Shown here piece by piece: positions 57,905 through 64,000 of a stretch of 64,000 nucleotides of DNA. A program made the position numbers and the translations under genes. This DNA comes from Progne subis subis. Lineage: Eukaryota > Chordata > Aves > Passeriformes > Hirundinidae. The DNA is taken from contig JAKJHU010000621.1 of NCBI GenBank assembly GCA_022316685.1, positions 1 to 64,000 on the forward strand, read 5' to 3'. The notes under the pieces are model-generated. The model did no database searches. It was not told the DNA's origin and was given only the letters and a program-made list of their open reading frames with translations. Positions within the stretch are counted from its first letter, which is position 1. Each line of letters opens with the position of its first letter.

Positions 57905-58269
57905 ATGGAGCCTCGAGAGGTGCGACAATTCTGGCGAGGGGTGGGAGAGAGGATGGGGGGACACGGGGTTGGCAGAAGGGGACAGGGGTTTCCAAAGGGA
58001 CAGGAGGGCATGACAGGAACGATGAAGGTGACAAAGGGGTGGAGGGGACCGAGGGTGGCAGAGGGGACAGTGGGGGGTGGCAGGGGGGCGGCAGAGGGGA
58101 CAGCTGCGCCCCCCAGGGAGGGGACAAAAGGGATCCCGAGAGGGCACAGGGGCCACCCCAGGAGGCCACAAGTGCCACGAGGTCCCCGCCTCCTCCCCTG
58201 TTCCCTCCCCAGCTGCTGGAGGCGCTGCTGGCCGTGGTGGCCACCCTGGCGAGCTGGCGGCTCCCGTGA
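57905..58269 (+). CDS. Candidate two-exon small protein (30 residues), unrecognised
   Basis: ATG at 57905 with 12 codons (MEPREVRQFWRG) up to a possible donor GT at 57941. An acceptor CTCCCCAG at 58205-58212 is followed by 18 codons (LLEALLAVVATLASWRLP) and TGA at 58267-58269, joining in phase 0. The second part would be a short hydrophobic helix. It lies in a CpG-rich context downstream of the island. The function is unknown, and the reading may be chance in GC-rich DNA. The first exon alone also occurs reversed at 967-1002, with changes. Confidence 0.25.
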
Positions 58270-58499
58270 CCGCGCCACGCCAGGACCATGTGGCCGCCCG
58301 TGTCCCCAAGGTCCCCGCACGCAGCCCGGAGCAGATTCACCGCGACCTGCGCGCGGAGAGGCCGAAAGTGGGCGGGGCCTGGCGGTGAGGAAATGGGGCG
58401 GGGAAAGGGGCGGGGCCAGCAATGGGAGCGGCTGGAGGGGAGACAAAGGGGCCCTTTGGGGATATCGGGGGGTTCGGGGACCCTGGGGCCTGAAATGAT

Positions 58500-58679
58500 C
58501 CCAAGTCCTGCTGGATCCCAAGGAATGACCCAAATGCTTTCAAATACCAGATCCTGGATCCTAAAAAATCCCAAACTCCAGATCTCAAATGCTGCTGGAT
58601 ACCCAAACCCCAATTGTAAAATGATCCCAAATCCCAAATTCTGCATCCCAAAAGCCCTTAGATCCCAAATGCTGCTGAG
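58500..58679. repeat. Degenerate tandem repeat of ATCCCAAAT words
   Basis: Repeated GATCCCAAATGCTGCTGGAT-like units up to the edge of the ERV-B LTR. 58270-58499 is GC-rich with nothing recognised. Confidence 0.7.
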
Positions 58680-59359
58680 TGTGAGATATTAAATTTGAAG
58701 AATTAGGGATTTTAGGAAAGTTAAGATAATAGTTGCTGAAAGAGCTAAAGTAGGTGGATAAGCTTTGCTTGCAGTTAACGGAGCCCAGATCTTAAATAAA
58801 CTATCCCAGATTTAGTAACTCATTGTTTGTCAGTTTTATGTTTATGTAGCTGTGAATGTAACAAAAACCAAAATGCAGTAAATACGATATAAGATAACTG
58901 CAGACGTCCCGCTTAAAGAACCCATTGAACATAGGAAACTATAAGTTCTACCAAGGATTCATTTGTCATGAATGCATTGAAAAAGTAGAAAGGTCAGGAC
59001 GAAGAAGACTCATCTTACTTCCTCATTTTTGGTGACCCCTCCTCAGAAGAGACCCCCGACTCATTTTAGGAAACAAAGTATGCACGCTTAATAGCTTTTT
59101 TTGTCAATTAGCATACGAAAGGAGGAATGGGAGGTGACAGGGGTATGAATATGCATTTGTATTTTAGGTATTCAACACGTCTGTAAATAAAAGGCTTTGT
59201 AATTACCTGTGAATTTCGCAGTGCATGTTAGAGAGATATCCCACGTGCTGCCCAGCCATAATAAACATGCACTTTCTAACTTGAAACTGTTAGAGAGTTT
59301 TTGTCTGTCACAATTCGGTATCTATACTAGATCAATACCCAGATTTCTTTAATAAGTCA
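58680..59359 (+). mobile_element. ERV-B 5' LTR (copy B2), 680 bp
   Basis: Starts TGTGAGATATTAAATTTG and ends AATAAGTCA, three bases before the PBS. AATAAA at 59260-59265 and a TAAATAAAAGG TATA-like word near 59185. Very close to 33136-33815 reversed. Confidence 0.9.
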
Positions 59360-59362
59360 TTT

Positions 59363-59380
59363 TGGCGAGCCAGGCAGGAG
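59363..59380 (+). other. ERV-B primer-binding site, tRNA-Arg type (copy B2)
   Basis: TGGCGAGCCAGGCAGGAG, identical to that of copy B1. Confidence 0.78.
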
Positions 59381-60925
59381 GACTGCTCTCTCTGGCCGTG
59401 GGGCCAGCGGGGTCCAGGACCCCTCTGGGCGCCCACCCAGAATTTTCTGGGAAGAGGGCTCCTGCGGTCCTGCTGACCACCCGGGGAAAGACCAGAACCT
59501 GCTGGAACTACGGACAGAAGGTGTGTTTATCCTTGAAAAGAGGTACCTTGGTATAGGCGGTTGGTAAGACACTGAGAGACGTCTCGTGCACAACACACGC
59601 CTCTTGGGTTTGTCTGTAACAGCTGTGACAGCTCTGCGGAGCCTGGTGTCAGAGGTTTGGTATCCGTGTCCCGTCGTGGGGACAGCGGTGACTGGGTTTT
59701 GTTGTGTCAGCTCGCAGTTGAAAGGTGCCTTGGTAGTCCGTGTCCCGTGAGGGGGCAGCGGCGGCAGTGAAAGAACCGGTGTTGTTGTTGTGTATTAGGA
59801 GCAGTGGTGGCTCCGGTTTCAGTTTGTGGTTTAAAGGTACCTTGACAATCCATAATCCGAGTGGCGAGCCCGTGCTGGGACGCGAAGGGTCTCGTTGTGG
59901 GTGGTGGAAAATCCCGATTGCGGCCCCGCGCACACCGGGTGTGTGTGGTGGGAACGGATCCGTGTTTTGTGGTCTCGTGGTTTTGTGTGTTTGTGTCTTC
60001 AGGTGTGGAAGAATTCTTGGTGCACCGTATGCATCGTGGTCTGTGAGAGTTTGTGTTGTAAGCGTTTTGATTTGTGTGATTTTGGAGTGTGTTAGTAACC
60101 CGTGTAAGCGTTTTTAGGAGTGCTGCAAGCTTGAAGTTGTAAAAGCCTTTTGAATTCCCCGCCTGATCAGCGGAGGGATCCCTCTGTTTGAGAGAGAGGA
60201 AGGATTTAAAGTGGTAGTTTTGTATCCAGATTGTGTGCTGGACGGGAATTAGACTGTGTGTGAGCTTGGACAGCGTGTGCTTTTGGCAATAAGATTTTGC
60301 TGACGTTTTGTTGTGTGAAAAAAAGCATTTGTGTAAGTTTAACTTAATTGTTTTTGAGATAAAAGAAGCAAGAGACTTAACAGGTTGGAAACCTCAGCCA
60401 GCCCCAGCAATTTGGAGGGGGTGATTTGTTTCCCCGGTAACCGCAGGGGAATCCAGGCTCTGCAGCCTCGGGCCGTGTCTCTAAACTCCCTGTAAAACTC
60501 TAAGAAGGTTTTTCAGCGAGTGAGGGTTTTAGTTAAAAAAATATGGTTTTGCTTGTTTGTGAGGCTTGCAGTTGCTAGAGTGTGTGGTAATATTTTAAAG
60601 TCCTGGTGGTGCAGTCCCTAAGCACAGAGGAGTGGAGAGGCAGCGTGGGATCAGGGTTACCCCCCACCTCCTTCTCACGGAGGGATTTGTGTGTGGTGTC
60701 CCGGCCGAGATCCGTAGGATTTTTCGGTGACACCTTGTTGAAACTTCTGGTGAAGTGTGTTTGGGGTCGTGAGGGACCCCTGGCTATTTTCTTTGTGAGC
60801 CTAAAACGGTTGGTGTTTGGAGTTGGGTCTCTCTAAGAAAAGGCTTTGATTGTGTGCAGAAAGCAGAGAGCCCAGAACTTATGCCCAGAGCTGGCAGAAT
60901 TAGCTGAGAAATTTTTGGTGCTGAG
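59381..60925 (+). other. ERV-B 5' leader (copy B2)
   Basis: Near-identical to 31513-33114 reversed. The 76-codon GTG-started frame is at 60606-60836, with three amino-acid differences. It ends abruptly at GGTGCTGAG, where the gag deletion begins. Confidence 0.75.
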
Positions 60926-60927
60926 AT

Positions 60928-61685
60928 ATGATTAAGCAGCATTCACCTGATTGGGCAGATCTGCAACTGCTACTTGGTGCCTTAACAGAAACTGAGGAGC
61001 AATTAGTTTTGGAAGTGGCTGGGGATCTGGCTGAGGATGATTGTAGGACAACACAGGAGGATGGTAAAGATGTATTTCCCCTTCAAGACCCAGGCTGGGA
61101 TCCTAATGATGATGAGGGGTTAGGACGGTTCAAGAGATACCAAGAACTGATATTAAAAGGACTAGAAAGAGCAATCCCCACAGCCATAAACTGGTCAGTG
61201 TTATATGCTATCAAACAGGGCCCCTCTCAAACACCTTCTGAATTTCTAGATCACCTGCGAGACGCAATGCGCCGACACACACCACCCTGGATCCTGGATC
61301 TGGTGAAGGAACACAGCAATTAATAAATTTATTTTTAGGACAATCCACAGGAGACATCAGGTGGAAACTCCAGAAGATCCGGGGTCCAAACAGCCGGAAT
61401 TTAAAAACTTTACTAAATAAAGCATAAAAAGTTTTTAGTAACCAGAAAGAAGGATATAAATAAGGGATAAAGAAATTAGTAACAGTAGTAAAAAAAGAGA
61501 AAAGAGAGCATGAGCATGGTCCACCAAAACAAGGACCACCCCGACTAGGAAAAGATTAATGTGCATTTTGTAAGAAATTTGGTCACTGGAAAAACCAGTG
61601 CCCAGAATTAAGAAAGAGTGATGAACATAGAAAAGGTGATCAGAAAAAGGAAAAAGTAGTTGCTCATGTAAAGGAGGACTGAGGG
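60928..61685 (+). pseudogene. ERV-B gag, capsid and nucleocapsid only (copy B2)
   Basis: Matrix is deleted: the leader joins directly to an in-frame ATG at 60928 (MIKQHSPDWADLQLLLGAL). Capsid is open to 61323, then shifts. One CCHC knuckle, CAFCKKFGHWKNQC, at 61560-61601. Stops near 61440 and 61556 break the rest. Confidence 0.85.
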
Positions 61686-61960
61686 GGACCGGAGGGCCCT
61701 ACCCTAGGGGACCCTCTGGTTATAGTCAAACTGGGGAACAAAGAAAAAGAAGTAAAATTTTTGATAGATACCGGAACAACTTTTTCAGTGTTAAATAATG
61801 CCCTAATACCTGTAACCAATGACTATGTTATGGTAAAAGGGGCAACTGACCAATCTGAAAGAGCTTATTTTTGCAAACCATTGAAGTATAAATTAAGTAA
61901 ACAGTAGGGCGTCCATCGATTTTTATACATGCCAATGCTCCATCTGCACTTTTGGGCAGA
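61686..61960 (+). pseudogene. ERV-B protease (copy B2)
   Basis: Active site LIDTGTTFSVLNN near 61762-61800. The end LLGRDLLEQ-like words near 61950 run into pol. A stop lies near 61907. Confidence 0.8.
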
Positions 61961-63436
61961 GATTTGCTAGAGCAGCTGGAAGCAAGAATAATATTCAGAA
62001 ATGGGGAAATGAGTTTGGAGGTAAAGGATCAACAATATGTAGAACTGTTAAGCTTAATGCTAATAACCAAAGAAATTGAAGTGGCAAGTGAAAAGGAAAA
62101 TTATAGGAAAATCATGGATCAAGTATTTCCAGGAGTGTGGGCTTGCAATATACCAGGAAGAGCAAAGAATGCACTACCAGTGCAAACCAGGCTTAAAGAG
62201 GGAGGACAGACAGTAAGGGTTAAACAATACCCCCTAAAGAAAGAAGATATAGAAGGGGTTAGCCCAATTATTGAGAACTTCCTGCAGCTAGGACTACTGA
62301 GAGAGTGTCAATCTGATTTTAGTACTCCTATTCTGCCAGTAAAGAAACCTGATGGGTCATACAGATTAGTACAAGATTGAAGGGCTGTTAACAAGGTAAC
62401 TGAAGACTTGTATCCAGTGGTTGCCAATCCCTACACCTTGTTAACCCGTTTAACACCTGAACTAACTTGGTTTACTGTTCTAGATCTAAAGGATGCTTTC
62501 TTTTGCCTCCCTCTCCATGAAGCCAACCAGAAAATTTTTGCATTTGACTGGGAAAGCCCTAAAACTGTAAGAAAAACTCAGCTCACATGGTGTGTGTTAC
62601 CGCAGGGGTACAAGAATCCCCCCACTATATTTGGGGAGCAGCTTGCCAAGGATTTAGAGTCCTGGGAACCTCCACCAGGAGAAGGACAGTTACTCCAGTA
62701 TGTGGATGATCTCTTAATAGCCACCTGGACCCAGGAGACATGCGTGGACTGGACGGTAAGCCTCCTAAACTTTCTAGGCCTGCAGGGTATCGAGTATCCC
62801 AGAAGAAAGCCCAAATAGTGAGGCAAACAGTTATTTACCTGGGTTATAAAGTGAGTGCTGGACAAAGGACTCTGGGGCAGGATCACAAGGAAGCAATATA
62901 CCAGACCCCGAAACCTCAGACAGTGAAAGAACTAAGAACCTTTTAGGCATGACAGGGCGGTGCAGACTGTGGATTTATAACTATGAGTTGCTTGTTAAAC
63001 CTCTGTATGACTTGATCATGGAAGGGAGCAGAGATCTTCAGTGGACAAAAGAAGCAACTCGAGCCTTTGACCAGCTAAAGAAAGCCCTTATGTCAGCTCC
63101 AGCCCTAGGACTTCCAGATGTGAGTAATCCATTTTTCCTGTTTTCCCACAAGGAGCAAGGGATTGCCTTGGGAATATTAGCACAGAACTTAGGCCTGTAC
63201 CAGAGGACAGTGGCCTATCTTTCCAAACAACTGGACACAGCAGCTAAAGGATGGCCAAGGTGCCTCAGAGCAGTTGCAGCAGTAGCAATAAACATCCAAG
63301 AGGCACGCAAATTCACCCTAGGCCAGAAGATGACTGTGCTAGTATCTCACACGATGTCTGCAGTCCTTGAGGCAAAAGGGGGACACTGGCTCTCCCCACA
63401 GAGGTTTCTGAACAAGATGATGTTGAAATTGTGGTA
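61961..63436 (+). pseudogene. ERV-B reverse transcriptase (copy B2)
   Basis: 61952-62380 is open from the protease end into the RT fingers, ending at TGA 62378-62380 where DLRAVN is expected. 62408-62818 is open with LDLKDAFFCLPLH, LPQGYKNPPTIFGEQ and YVDD at 62699-62710. A shift near 62790 leads to SQKKAQIVRQTVIYLGY, and 62949-63437 is the connection. It lacks the 511-bp insertion of copy B1. The best-preserved RT in the window. Confidence 0.9.
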
Positions 63437-64000
63437 GCTAACATTGTGAACCCAGCTTCCTTCCTCAGCTGGAGCACGGGAGAACCAGTGATCCATGAGT
63501 GCCTGGAGACCATTGAAGCCACCTACTCCAGCCGCCAGGATCTGAAGGACACCCCGCTTGAGGATGCTGAGACCTGTTTGCTGATGGAAGCAGCTATGTC
63601 ATCAGTGGAAGAAGACATGCTGGGTACGCAGTTACCACAAGCAAGGAGGTGATAGAGTCTGGACCATTAACATCTACAGGGACTCAAGGTCTGCATTCGG
63701 GGTGGTTCATGCTCACGGAGCCATCTGGAAGGAAAGAGCACTGCTGAATTCACAAGGCAAGAGTATTAAACACGCACAAGAGATACTGAGGCTATTAGAT
63801 GCCGTACAGCTACCTGAGAGAGTAGCCATAATGCACATAAAGGCACACCAAAAAGTGAGCTCTGAACTGGAAGAAGGGAATGTGCTGGCGGACAGAGAGG
63901 CAAAAGAAGCAGCAAAAGGTGAAGTATCCGATAAGGCTGTTGAGGCAGCATTGATTCCAAAGTTTCTATTGAAGCCAAAAAGGCAAGTTATACCCAGGAG
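63437..64000 (+). pseudogene. ERV-B RNase H (copy B2), cut by window end
   Basis: After a shift near 63582, DGSSYVISGRRHAGYAV marks the RNase H start. HIKAHQK and NVLADREAKEAAKGE follow at 63835-63920. Integrase and env would lie beyond the window. Confidence 0.85.

Overview
The window looks like a songbird (passerine-type) nuclear segment from an MHC class II-linked, repeat-dense region. No bacterial, plasmid or phage organisation is visible. Three things support this: broken MHC class II beta exons of avian type, a family of avian C2H2 zinc-finger exons beside them, and endogenous retroviruses (ERVs) over well over half of the sequence. All family assignments come from reading translations, LTR ends and primer-binding sites by eye; no database search was possible.

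Layout. 1-927 is a piece of pol from 'ERV-B' (class I/gamma-like, tRNA-Arg primer), fused to a GC-rich block and followed by a solo LTR (1365-1907). 2096-8884 is 'ERV-A' on the minus strand (class I, tRNA-Trp primer), with env, integrase, an RT-deleted pol, gag, leader, PBS and 5' LTR. 8931-12320 is a zinc-finger unit on the minus strand, duplicated in the same orientation at 50643-53996. 12193-19783 holds remnants of 'ERV-C' (class I) with younger LTR insertions, then a CpG island with three CCAAT boxes (19784-20460).

20543-33815 is a large minus-strand ERV-B structure (LTR-env-pol-gag-leader-PBS-LTR). It carries two nested insertions: a 511-bp LTR-like insert in RT, and a whole small provirus, 'ERV-D' (27534-30677, plus strand), in gag. 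34110-34725 has two MHC class II beta exons in opposite orientations. 35641-38082 is ERV-C again (minus), cut by an ERVL element (38083-44943, minus) whose RNase H-integrase frame is open for 638 codons.

45037-47610 is LTR-like and GC-rich spacer. 47616-53996 holds a zinc-finger fragment (+), a five-exon-type MHC class II beta pseudogene lacking exon 1 (+), and an intact nine-finger zinc-finger exon (-). 54000-56723 is ERV-C with tandem LTRs, 56724-57420 the second copy of the CpG island, and 58680-64000 a second ERV-B provirus (+) that runs off the window.

The only host gene with an uninterrupted frame is the zinc-finger exon at 51991-52899. The MHC pieces are all broken. The ERVs are defective in several places. 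The local history appears to be repeated segmental duplication of MHC/zinc-finger blocks together with insertion, nesting and recombination of four ERV lineages. I found no new enzymatic or defence system. The most unusual items are an MHC-II X-Y promoter module lying backwards in the intron of an MHC pseudogene, an ERV-B provirus whose two LTRs do not look like a pair, and a mosaic ERV-D joining betaretrovirus-like gag to a type-D env transmembrane region.
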